Source of the DNA: Conoideocrella luteorostrata
Lineage: Eukaryota > Ascomycota > Sordariomycetes > Hypocreales > Clavicipitaceae
DNA: 64,000 nucleotides
Assembly (NCBI GenBank): GCA_032433595.1
Contig: JASWJB010000018.1
Span: forward strand, 205,426-269,425
Reading direction: 5' to 3'
Of this stretch, positions 35,627 to 46,590 are shown piece by piece; positions within the stretch are counted from its first letter, which is position 1; every line of letters begins with the position of its first letter. The notes beneath the pieces were generated by a model, which saw only the letters and a program-made list of their open reading frames with translations, made no database searches and was not told the origin of the DNA. The position numbers were made by a program, and so were the translations under genes.

Positions 35627-36885
35627 TCATTTGAGCCGAATATTTCGCTCATCATCCAATGTTACCAGCATTCCATTAACTTTACACGGCGCTGGCTTTA
35701 CCGGCTCGACAGACTTTCCTAAATATATCAGCGATATTTTGGATGATCCTCGTTGCGAGTCGGATCCCCGACCTTGGCCCATCTCAAGATTCTCATTATA
35801 CGCAGAGTTCGACTCAGAACTCCTACTACTCCTGCGACCAAGCGTGACGAGGTATACAAGAGAATCGTACAGATTTCTCGTAGATTGCATATGAGCAATT
35901 GGTCGTAACACAGGGAGAGTGCCAAGAATGATGACCAGGCCCTGCTCAATGCCAGAACTGATCCAAAGAACTCCGCCAGTGGTCGGGCCATCTACTTTAC
36001 CTATCTCGCCTCGAATTTCCATGGTACTGAAAATAATCTTGGCTAGGGAAGCACTGAAGAGAACAATTGGTATTAGCTATGCATGCACGGCTTCAGAGAC
36101 GTGTGGAAGAAAAGTGTAGCGAAGGAAGGGACTGGTTTTCCGACTCACAGGAAAGCGATTAAAGTACCGCTAAGCAAAAGACTGAGACCGATCTTGCGGT
36201 GCGAAGGCATCTGCAGCTTCCAAACGAAAGCGATGGGAACAACACCACTGATTAAGCCGGAAAGTTAGACTCTGCATCCATCCAAGAACTGGCTGCATTA
36301 TCACACTCACAAGACGAGGTCAGAAATGGCAGCTTGCCATCCAACACCCTCAGCGGTATAGTACTTAATGATAGGGTTGAAGCGGTAAGTCGGCTTGATT
36401 GTGGGATCCCAACGCGCTTCCAGGGGATCGATGTTGACAAAGGTGAGAATGTTGGCCAGGACAGCTCCAATGGCCATGAGCACCACCCAGAAGATGAGAA
36501 AGTACCGGAACCAAGGCCTGGACGTGCTAAAGATGCGGTTAAGGAAGACAGCGATGGACCAGCGGGATATCACAGGCTGCAGGTTGACGAAAAACTGTGC
36601 ATATAGCAGCTAGTACTGCAGGTTCTTGTATTCATGAAGCGTGATGGACTCGAACTTGCGGCCAAGTCCCCAGACCACCAATTCCGTCAACATGGCTTCG
36701 TAAACGACCATGAGCGCGGCAGCCAAGACCATTAACCAGTCGTCAAGACCGTAGCCAGGGAAGCGGCGCAGGCACATGCGTGCCACAATGCAGACAATGG
36801 CGGGGCCGGCGAAGGTCTAGTTGATACCGAGAATGAGCGGCCCAGAGCCTGGGCCGCTATCGATGAGGGGACCGCCTTGGACATT
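35627..36885 (-). pseudogene. PTH11/rhodopsin-domain integral membrane protein, pseudogene
   Basis: The minus strand encodes a fungal rhodopsin-type membrane protein: FAGPAIVCIVARMCLRRFPG, then RYFLIFWVVLMAIGAVLANI, then VVPIAFVWKLQMPSHRKIGL and GLVIILGTLPVLRPIAH, with introns at about 36310 and 36065. Two in-frame TAG codons interrupt it, one before TFAGPA and one after KNLQY, both at places where CAG would fit; no ATG starts the first exon. C-to-T change of CAG gives TAG. It is most likely a dead copy. It is unrelated to the polyketide chemistry so far as can be seen. Confidence 0.7.
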
Positions 36886-37821
36886 GAGTTGTTGCCCATG
36901 GCTGAGGGCATCAAAGGCTTGTAGGTATCACGAATTTTTTAGGCAGCGTGCAGAATGAACAAGATAACAAAGTCTCCATAGATAGGTCAGCACTCTGCCA
37001 TGTGCAGTCCTTCATGCCCGACCATTCAAGTCCAAAACTGCCACAAGTACCTGAACGCGTTTGGGTGTGTTGATCAAGAGAGTTGCCGCCCAAAAATTTC
37101 GGCCCTTTCCTTTTTCGGTGCAGGTTGCAACCATCCCTGTCAGCAATTACTTTCACGAGCCCTGTGCCCGGAATGCTAACAGCTGGTACTAATACGAAGA
37201 AGTGAGCAAAATATAATGCTGTACTTATTTGTCTAAATTCTACAAATGGACTTTTAACATGTTTTGCTCCGCGCTAAGGTTAAACTATTTCCCCGTCGGT
37301 TATCAGCGCCCCCGGAGCGGCCCGTTTGCCATATCAGCTCTAATACGATCCATCGCGTACCCACCTACAGGGATATCGGAGATAAACGTGGCAACCTAAT
37401 TCCTTTAGTAAGTCCGAAGGTGCAGTGGAAGCCATAAGAGACCCATAAAAAGCCCACTTGGCGTGACGCCCGACAACTTAGCAGCACAACTCTATTAGCA
37501 AAATTGAGTGACTCTTGTTCTACCTTTGTCTTATTCCTGTGCTCCACTGCACCTTCGGGTGTAGGCTGTAACCGAACGGCTTACGCCTCCGGCACTCACA
37601 CTTGTCGACCGTCGCCATGCAACAAGTCGACTCCTGCACCGCGAGCAATAGAAAATGAGCTAATGAATGGCCGAGGACGCACGCTCCTCAGGCTTAATGG
37701 CAAGCATGGTGTAAATTCTTCTTCTTGCAGATGACAATACGAGCACATTAATGCATTATGTATGTAAGACGAATAAATTAGAAACAATGGAGAGCTTGAA
37801 GATGTTGACACGTCATTTCAT
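36886..37821. other. intergenic with inverted repeat
   Basis: No gene is supported. A perfect 16-bp inverted repeat, CCGAAGGTGCAGTGGA at 37414-37429 and its reverse complement at 37543-37558, could form a hairpin with a 113-bp loop. Confidence 0.45.
37414..37558. repeat. 16-bp perfect inverted repeat
   Basis: CCGAAGGTGCAGTGGA and TCCACTGCACCTTCGG are exact reverse complements, 113 bp apart. Origin unknown. Confidence 0.7.
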
Positions 37822-38877
37822 TCATTCTGTTCTTGCTCTCTCAGCGCGGAGTGGATGGTGTCTGCTAGGTCGCTTAGCGGTAGCGCATTCAGCCTGTTTG
37901 GTTCCCTGTCCAGCCGAGCCATTTCTTGCGTCAGCAGCAAGTCTCTGGTTGAGACTGCGGCTGAGACTGCGGCTGAGACTGCGGCTGAGCCAGCGATGGC
38001 ACATCTATCCTGCTGTTGCTGACGGCCACCTCTGCAGCGCCAGTTGCGTAACATGAGAATGTAAGCAGTGATAAGCGACGCAGTAAGGACCACACAGCTT
38101 CCTGGTGGTGTGGTGGAGCAACGGTCTGATGATGTAATGGCATTGAGGAGTTCCCCAAAATAGGGCGTGCAATTCAATGCTGCCTGAATTGCAGCCCTGA
38201 TTGTGTTCGAGGTGATGTCACTGAGCGGTTGAACCCTCTGGTTTATTGGAGGACTCCAAGTCTTCAGCGAGCTCTCTGCTCAGCTGTAAGACGCTGCCGA
38301 TGTAACTGTCGTCATGCTCGTGTTGGTTGCGCCCACGTGGCGAGGCAGAGCCCACGCACGTTGGGGAGGCATCCACGGACACGTCAGTCAACGAGCTTGG
38401 CAGCCAGTATTCGCGCCATTGGCACGTAGATTCAACAGGGCTTGGACAGGTTGCAGTTGGTGGGCTACTCAGGAAGTCGGTCAGAAATGAGGCGCCCGAA
38501 GCCGACAAGTCAATCGCCATGGGCTCCATCAAGCACTGCCAGCCGTTTTCGCCCGGCTGCGGTGTGTCATGGCTGAGTCGAGAGAACAGGTATGACAGGT
38601 TAGGCTCAGCCGGAGAAGTGTGTGCGAGGGGCTTGCCACTGGAGTAAGCATGGGTTGTCGCATTATGTACGTTGGGTGCCAAGACTGGAAACATACCGGG
38701 CTGTATGACCGGGAACTTCACGACCAGCTGACCAAGAAAGGCCGCGTGAGCTAGGACGGGAGGACTGCTGCCTAGAGGGGTATAAATGCGTGGAATTTGA
38801 AGGAATTGGAAAGGGAGGAATTCTGCATTAATTATTATCAATTTCAACAGCATCAGAATCATCAGATTTGGCAACAT
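37822..38877 (-). pseudogene. possible C-terminal part of a cluster-type transcription factor, broken
   Basis: Two adjacent minus-strand frames (38218-38877, 219 residues; 37822-38177 and its extension) join near 38220-38230 only with a one-base shift. The first is Ser/Pro-rich with ESTCQWREYWLPSSLTDV and SYIGSVLQLSRELAEDLES; the second has NCTPYFGELLNAITSSDRC and a hydrophobic helix, LTASLITAYILMLRNWRC. This arrangement recalls the C-terminal half of AflR-type regulators, yet no Zn2Cys6 DNA-binding region is seen upstream. An alternative is an unrelated orphan protein. An imperfect 12-bp repeat near 37950-37988 encodes an AAVS run. Confidence 0.3.
37950..37988. repeat. GACTGCGGCTGA tandem repeat
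   Basis: Three to four copies of a 12-bp unit in a row; in the minus strand they encode repeated AAVS. Confidence 0.75.
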
Positions 38878-39025
38878 CTGGCTATCAACTAGTCAATTGA
38901 CTTCAATATAATCCCGTTGAACCCAACAGTCACCCCACCTGCGAAAGCGCTCTCCGTCCAAACTTTAAAGTCATACGTCTCGTATAAATTTAGTTATAAA
39001 TCGCTATTCACTGGTAAGAAGAAGG

Positions 39026-39460
39026 ATGTTATCAGTCCAAGCGTTTAATATAGGGATTATTTGTGCACTGCAGATAGAGTTTGATGCAGTGACCAGCATA
39101 TTTGATTCTCACTACCAAGCTCCCCTTGGACTAACTCCCAGGCACGACATTACTTTTGTCTACGGTCGCGTGTACACTCATAATGTCGTCGCTGTCTGTC
39201 TACCATCAGGGATGACCGGCACCATCTCTGCCGCCTCTGCAATCAATCAGATGATGATCAGTTTCCCAAACATGACAGTTTCATTGATGGTTGGAATCGG
39301 CGGCGGTGTCCCCAGCGAACAAAACGATATTCGGCTGGGTGATATTGCGGTGAGTACGCCGGGCAACCAATTTGGAGGCGTAATACAGTCATATCCAGCG
39401 GGAAAAACTAAAAGCTCCACTTCCTTTCTTGAACGAGATCCTGAGCTCTGGCCGCTTTAA
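39026..39460 (+). pseudogene. truncated nucleoside-phosphorylase domain of a fungal NLR
   Basis: The 144-residue frame begins FNIGIICALQIEFDAVTSIF, which is the start of the PNP_UDP domain used as N-terminal domain in many ascomycete NLRs; VGIGGGVPSEQNDIRLGDIA (about 92-111) is the family's phosphate/nucleoside-binding segment. It stops after DPELWPL, about half way through the domain. No NB-ARC, NACHT or repeat domain follows; instead a GC-rich repeat and then the retroelement block begin. I read it as the remnant of an NLR gene cut by rearrangement. Confidence 0.7.
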
Positions 39461-39794
39461 CCTGCTTAGCCCCTGAGCCGCCCTAAGCAACCCTGAGCCG
39501 CCCTGAGCCGCTCTGAGCAATCCTGAGCAATCCTGAGCTGCTTTGACTTATGCAATTTATGCCAAGTTCTAATAGTACACGTGGCTATTGCTTTGCGGCT
39601 TCGCTGACCCGCTGAAGTTAGATAACGGGATATCGGATCACTAATCACAATCATAGAATAGCGCAATTACGTTAGAGAAATTGTCCTTATCGGCTTTGCG
39701 GCTAGCTGCCTAGATTTAGCTGGGGCGCAGCATAAGGCTTACTTATTTTGGCTTCACGCGCATTATCGAAGAAATTTATAGAAGGCTCTAGATA
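39461..39794. repeat. CCCTGAGCCG tandem repeat and spacer
   Basis: From about 39468 to 39545 the sequence is a run of CCCTGAGCCG / CCTGAGCAAT units, about eight in all. It starts directly after the truncated NLR frame. The remainder to the outer LTR shows nothing recognisable. Confidence 0.7.
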
Positions 39795-39799
39795 CTATA

Positions 39800-40073
39800 T
39801 GTCAGAGATTACTGCTTGTGAGGGCATTCAGAAGCCACGTGATGTCGTGAGTCTAGTGACGCACCTCAGCCTATAGGAGGAGTATAGCATGCAGCTAGCA
39901 AACTCTTCGCTGCGGGGTAACAGCGAAGCATAAGTAGGGAAGGAGGAGACTAGATTGTTAGATAGCCAGAGATTAAGACCGTTCACAATATAGTGCTACC
40001 TTGTTGCTAAGAAGCTACGAATACTTTAGAAGTCTTGTCTATTACTCTGCTTTACTAGTACCTAGTCGTGATA
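39800..40073 (+). repeat. left LTR of outer element
   Basis: 274 bp, beginning TGTCAGAGATTACTGCTTGT and ending CGTGATA. Matches the right LTR over its whole length with transition differences. Confidence 0.9.
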
Positions 40074-43000
40074 ATTTTAATCTCTTTACCCTTAGGGCAG
40101 TAGACTATTAGACAAGACACCTATTGAGATAGCTAACACAAACGCACTAATTAAGTAAGCACCTAGCAGCGATAGCATAGCAATAAGCAATTATCCGCAG
40201 AACACTCCTTCCCCTTAACTAATAAGCTAAACTCTTCGGGAAGGAAACGAAAATACACTAAATAAAGCTATTAAACTAGTAGCTAAGAAGCTATAAATAA
40301 TTAGGAAGCGCTGTAAGCTTACAGAACTTTAAAGGAGTATCTAAGAAGAAGAGACAAGCCTACAGCAGATAGGGCCACTAAAGAAGAGGCCGCTACCCTT
40401 ATCTAGCACTAAGAGCGTAGCGTTTTAGCTATAATATAGCATCGCAAAGGCGTAGCTTAAGACCCTTGTGTACAAGGGTAATACCTACAAGAGCCTATAG
40501 AACTTCCTCTTTAACCTAAATGTGGCCTTTACCATAGATTACTATAACTTTCCTAACAACGCCACTAAGGTTATATATACTAGCAGCTGCCTCGCTAATA
40601 ATGCAAAGTAACAATAGCTACGTTATACCGCTATTAACAGGCTAGTCCTATATTAAGATTACACCTAGGATAGCTTTATAGCATAGCTAAAGAAAGAAAT
40701 AATTAATAAAGAATCACACTGCTTAAAAGTAACTAAGACACTAATAGGGCTAAGGCAAGGAGAGGGTTAATCCTTCTAAGAGTATAAGAAAATCTAGGGA
40801 AAGGCAGAAGTAAAACTCCCTAAGAAAATCAAAGAAAGTATCCTAATTTATATATTTATTAATAGCCTAAATAATACTATAAGGAAGCAAGTACTTAGCT
40901 AAGAGTTCCCAAAGAGTTAGAACTATTTAATAGGTTAAGGCAAGAAAGCAGAAGTCACTATAAACCCACCTAGCTAGGCTAGGGATAAGACCCCTAAAAA
41001 GAATCACTTAAGCTTGCTATCTCTAGCAAATAAGAGACTAAATAATAGCAAGGAAGCAGCGTTTACCTTTAACACTTACTTAGCCTAGCTAAATAAGGCA
41101 ACTTACTATAAATGCTAGAAGACTAGCTATATCTCCCCTAAGTGCATAGAACCTAATTATAATACCTACGGCAGCAACTATCACACCACTGCTACGCATA
41201 GCAAAAGCAGCGACTATACCACTACTAATACAAATAGAACACCTATCGCGGTATCCCGTCAATAGGGGCTTAGGTCTGCCGCAGATAACACTAAAGACCT
41301 ACGCATAAGGATAAAGGTGAAATTACGGCAAGGACATAGCTAGGTAGCTATACTAGTGCTATTTAACCTAGGCGTGACTAACACTATTATTAACCCTAAA
41401 CTATTAAATAATATGGATTAAAGCAATGTACAAAAGGACCCTATATAACTAGAAGGCATAGTAAATACACTGCTAGAGCACCACAGGATCCTTAACCACA
41501 TTATTAAAATCGAAGATAGCACTAGTTATATATAAATATATTAACTTAGCTGCTATATAGCAGAGACTAGAGAGGACTTACTTTTAGGACTTAACTATAC
41601 TACTACTTATAAACTAGTAGTAATATTATAGGAGTTTAAATATTAGAGACACCTTATTACAGCGTTAAGACTCTTGCTAGCCTAGGGTAAGCAATAAGTT
41701 TACTATAAAGCAAAGAAGTTAGCTATTATACTAATTTTATAAGGAGAATTCTAACTTAATTAAGCAATAATACTAGATAAAAACAAAGAGAGTAACAAGA
41801 AAGCTACAAGGGAGTTACCTAAGGCTTACACTAAATATTAGAATATTTTCTTAAGAGAAGCCGCTATAGTGCTACCCTCTCTTAGTAAATAAACACATAT
41901 AATTAAATTAAAGGAAGGCTAAACACCCCTATAAGGACTTATTTATAACCTTGCCGAAAAAGAGCTATAAGTACTCTATAAATACCTAGCTAGCGCCACT
42001 AAGCAAGGATAAATAAGAAGATTAATAAGCCTAGCTAGTGCCTTAATCCTCTTTATACTAAAGAAGGGAGGCTAGCTATACCTATGTGTAGACTATTAAG
42101 GCCTTAATAAGGTCACAAGGAAGAATAAGGCACTCTTGCCTTTAGTAACTAAAATCCTTAATAGGTTAAAGGGCGCAAAAGTATATACTAAGATTAACCT
42201 TAAAGATACATACTATTAGCTATATATTAGCAAGGGTAATAAGTAGAAGACTACCTTTTAATGCTAATATAGCCACTTTAAATATCTTGTGATGCTATTT
42301 AGGCTAGTTAACGCTCTAGCTACCTTCTAAGAATATATTAATAATACCCTAGGGGACCTAATTAACACTATCTGCATTATATACCTTAATAACATATTAA
42401 TATATAGCAGTAACCCCGTAAAACATAAGCAGTATATACAGCAAGTCCTTAAGAAGCTAAGATAAGCTAAATTATATATAAATATTAATAAGTGTAAGTT
42501 TTCTATAACTAGAGTAGGATTCCTAGGATTTATTATAATAAACAAGGGGATTAAAATAGAACCTAAGTGTATTTAAGTTATTATAGACTAGCCACTACCT
42601 AGTAGCGTGTCAGAGATTTAGTCCTTTTTAGGATTTACAGGCTTTTACCAAAGATTTATTAAAGGGTATAGTAAAATAACTATCCTATTAATAAACCTAC
42701 TAAAAGGAGATATAACAGGAAGTATTACACTACTAAGCAGCGCAATAGTAGCCTTTAAAGAGCTAAAGTAGTGCTTCTAGGAAGCACTTATCTTAACGCA
42801 CTTTAACCTAAATACACTATTAAGAATAGAAACTAACGCATTAGGGTTCGTGATTAGCGCAATCTTAGCGCAGTTACAGCTAGATTGCTAGCATTTAATT
42901 ACCTATATATTAAAGAAGTTATCTCCCGCGGAAATTCGCTACGTAATCCCTAATACAAAGCTACTAGCTATCTAAGAGGCATTTAAAACGTAGAGACATT

Positions 43001-45378
43001 ACCTTGCTTATTCTACACACCTAATCCGTATTATTATAGATTATTTAAACTATAAGTACCTAGCATTTAAACTAAAGCTAATAAGTAAGTAGGTTACTGC
43101 TTTAGATAAGCTATACCTATTTAATTTTATTATTAAGTATAGACTAGGCATTGTTAATCTAGCTAATAGTCTATCTAAGCAGTTAGACTATTTTAATAAG
43201 GAGGCAGCAGCGTAGGCAAGGGCCTTGTAGTTACTAACCTTTCTAAAGAGATTCGCAAATAGTAAGCAGCAGGGTAGTAGTTATACTATAGGGTATAATA
43301 AGGCTACCTTATCTAATTAAGTAAAGAGTAAGTAGCGGGGTAGTAGTTATACTATAGGGTATAATAAGGCTACCTTATTTAATTAAGTAGAGAGTAAGAA
43401 GCGGGGTAGCGCTTATACCGTGGGGTATAATAAGGCTACCTTGCTTAATTAAGTAGTTAGTACGCAGTGGGTTAGCGGTAATATTATTAAATGCATTACA
43501 CTAATTTCTAAGATATTACCTACTTTTAATAAGTTAGAGTTATAGCAGAGCCCCTAGCTAGCAAAGTTAAGACTAGCTCTAATATAGCTAGCTAGCTAGA
43601 GTACTATAGCAAGGCTCCTAGCCATTAGGAGAGCCTTTATAGCGGGCTCCCTAGCGGATATATTAGATAAAGGTGGCTATTTATTAGCACCTTTTATTTT
43701 TAAGTTATTATTAAAGACATAGCAAAGGGATACCTTTGTGGTCTAACAAAGAAAGTAGCTTATAAGTAGCTCTAGGGTTATAACCTAAGGGCATAGGCCC
43801 TAGGAAATTAACGAAAAAGGACTCCTCCTATATAAGGAACGTATTTATGTTCTAGGAGGCCTTAGGAAGGAAATAATACTACTAGTTTATAATAACTTAG
43901 TAGTAGGATATTATAGAGTTAGTAAGACACTATAACAACTTACCTCTTAGTATTACTAGCTAGGCATAAAGAAGCATATTAAGGACTATGTTTATGTATG
44001 CTTAAACTACTAAGTTTTAAAGCTAAGGTTACATTATCTATATAGCAAACTAGCAGCGCTACTAGTGCTAGATTACCCCTTTTAAGAGCTATTTATAGAC
44101 TTTATTACTAGGCTGCCCCCTATTAGCGTGTATAGAAATAAGATCTACAATTTAATCCTTGTAATTATAAATAGATTCTCTAAGTATACTATCTATAAGC
44201 TAGTGTTAAAGCAAATAACTAGTGATAGTTTAGCTATAATCTTCTTAGACTAGGTGTTTAAGGACTATAGGATACCTAAGGGCATTATAACTAATTAGGG
44301 CACTACTTTTATAAGTAGTTTTTGGAGAACCTTCTATTACCTTATTGCTACTAAGCAACAACTTAGCACTGCTTTCTATCTATAGATAAACAGCTAAACT
44401 AAGCGGATAAACTAAATCTTAGAGCACTACCTTAGAGCTTTTAGCAGCATAGAGCAAACCAACTAGCTAGATAGATTACTATTAGCCTAGTACACCTATA
44501 ACATAAGCTCTTATACAGCTTATAGCTATGCCCCAGCGGAGGCACTATAAGGTTATACGCCGCGAGGCTTAACACATACTATTAAGCCCTTTAACATTAT
44601 TAACGAACAAGCGGAGAATTAAGCACTAGAGCTCTAGACTAAATATACAGCAATTAAGTAACTACTTAGCAATATATAAGCTAAGTACGCTAAGTACTAT
44701 AACTAAAAAAGGACTATATAGAAGTTTAAAGAGGGAGACTACGTATTATTATCCACGAAGAATATTAATATGCAGTAACCTAGCAAAAAGCTAGCACTAA
44801 AGTATCTTAAACCTTATAAGATTATTAAAGCTATAGGCTACTATAATATAGTGTACTAGTTATAAATACTTAGTAACTCCTAGATACACAATGTATTCTA
44901 TATCTTAAGTCTAAAGCCTTTCCACAGGGACATTAGCTAAGCAATCGCTATAAGTAAGTAGCAAGATAGCGCCTTAGAATTAAAAACTAAGTACTAAGTT
45001 AAACGCATAATTACCTATAAGTATAATAGAAAGCGCTACTAATACCTAGTTAAGTGGGAAGGCTATGGTACCCCTAAGAATTTATAGCTACTATGCTAAG
45101 ATTTTGTGACTAGAGACCTTATTAATACCTATAATTAATAAGTTTATAGCTAAATAGCTGCGATAGTGCTAAGACTACACTATGCGAGTACACTATTACT
45201 TAGGATTTTATATTTAGCTAGTATAAATAAATTTAATTTAACTCTAAGGCTATTAAAACCCTTACCCTACTATTAGGGCAAGATAACTAAATCACTACTA
45301 CCTTACTGCTACCTAACTACTTTTCCTAACTAATAGCGTTCTTTATATCTAATTAATATAAAAGCTCTTTAAGGTTAG

Positions 45379-45845
45379 TGTGACGGCTGTGGTTGGTTCC
45401 CAAGGGATAAACCTAAGTCGTGGTTTATGTTAGCAGAACGTACAGGACGTCGTATCTGAGCAATGGGTGATGTCACGTAGAATAATAGACCGAAGTCGTA
45501 ATTCTAATAATGATTTAAGTGAAGAAGGTATTCAGGTAAATGATCGTGTTGAAGACTGACTATCTAAGATATCTAAAGAGTGTAATTTAGTGGTGTTTAT
45601 ATAGTAGGTGGTTCACTAGTAGCCCGGGTAAACCTTTATAGTGTCGTCGAGTGGTTCACCGTTAGTTCACGGTGAACCTGTAGTGACTCCTTGTATGGTT
45701 CACTGTTGGTTCACGGTAAACCTGTAATGAACTATACTTCTTAGCACGGAATATTCCTAGTTCTGTCCCAGTAGTCACGTGGAGTGGTGGGGTTTTAACG
45801 CCCCGTGGCTAGCCTTCTTGCAGCCCGCTAGCCAGGGTTATAACA
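45379..45845 (-). repeat. inner element LTR (3' in element sense)
   Basis: 467 bp, TGTGACGG...TATAACA. Contains three related copies of a GGTTCACCGTTGGTTCACGG-like block near 45655-45725, a likely transcription-control region. Confidence 0.9.
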
Positions 45846-45974
45846 CAATGTCCCCTCTCTAATAGTCTTGCCCTCGAGACCTAGCATTATTTTATAAATA
45901 GGTTACCACCCGTTAGTTATTGTTTTATAAGTTCCCTTCTTTCTTTATTTTTCTAGAGATATACTGCTTACGCT

Positions 45975-46590
45975 ATGCCTAACCATGTAGAGAAGTCCTA
46001 GGCAAAATCAAAATCTGCCTGTAATTATGCCGCTACTTCTGCATTTATTCGCGAACAAGGTTTTAAAATCCCCCTGTGTTCTTGTTGTGAGAAGAGAGGC
46101 TTCGCTTACATAGCCATAGAGGACATTAATTATTGTTCCCTGTGTTACTCCCTAGGTTATTCCTGCGATAGTAATCCTGTATAGATAGTAAATAGTGTGT
46201 TTCTTTTCTTCTCTATCCTTGTTTATACTTAAGCTAACTATCCTTCTTAGTTTAGCGGGTTAACGAAGAACTCTGTCGCCTTAACCGCGAAGAAGAACTC
46301 GCTAAAGAGTTAATAATTAAGCATTAGTAACGTTAGCATAAACAGGAGAGAATTATGTAGCATACGCAGAGGGATACAGAAGAGGCTTTTAACTATCTTT
46401 TGCAGCTTTGTCGCATAAAGCGCTAGTTACGTGATAAAGGTGTTATAATAGTACAAAAGGAATTAAGTTCCTTAGAGGAGTTAGAGGAAACAGAGAGGCA
46501 GGATAAAGAGGCTTATTAGGCTAAGCTTATAAGAGTGTGGCAGCAAGAGTCTAAGGCTATCCACGATGTGCAAGAATAGGGAGGTGCTAG
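45975..46590 (+). pseudogene. antisense accessory ORF of the inner element (Cys-rich plus coiled coil)
   Basis: Between the integrase end and the 45.4-kb LTR, the plus strand, opposite to gag-pol, encodes a RIP-damaged protein starting MPNHVEKS at 45975. It has a cluster CSCCEKRGF, then YCSLCYSLGYSCD, in a CxCC...CxxC...C spacing that could bind zinc. A probable intron (GTATAGATAG...TTCTTAG, about 46181-46252) is followed by a Glu/Lys/Leu-rich coiled coil (EELCRLNREEELAKEL and EELEETERQDKEAY). TAG codons interrupt it at places where TGG, CAG or CGA could have stood. Its role in the element is unknown. Confidence 0.55.
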
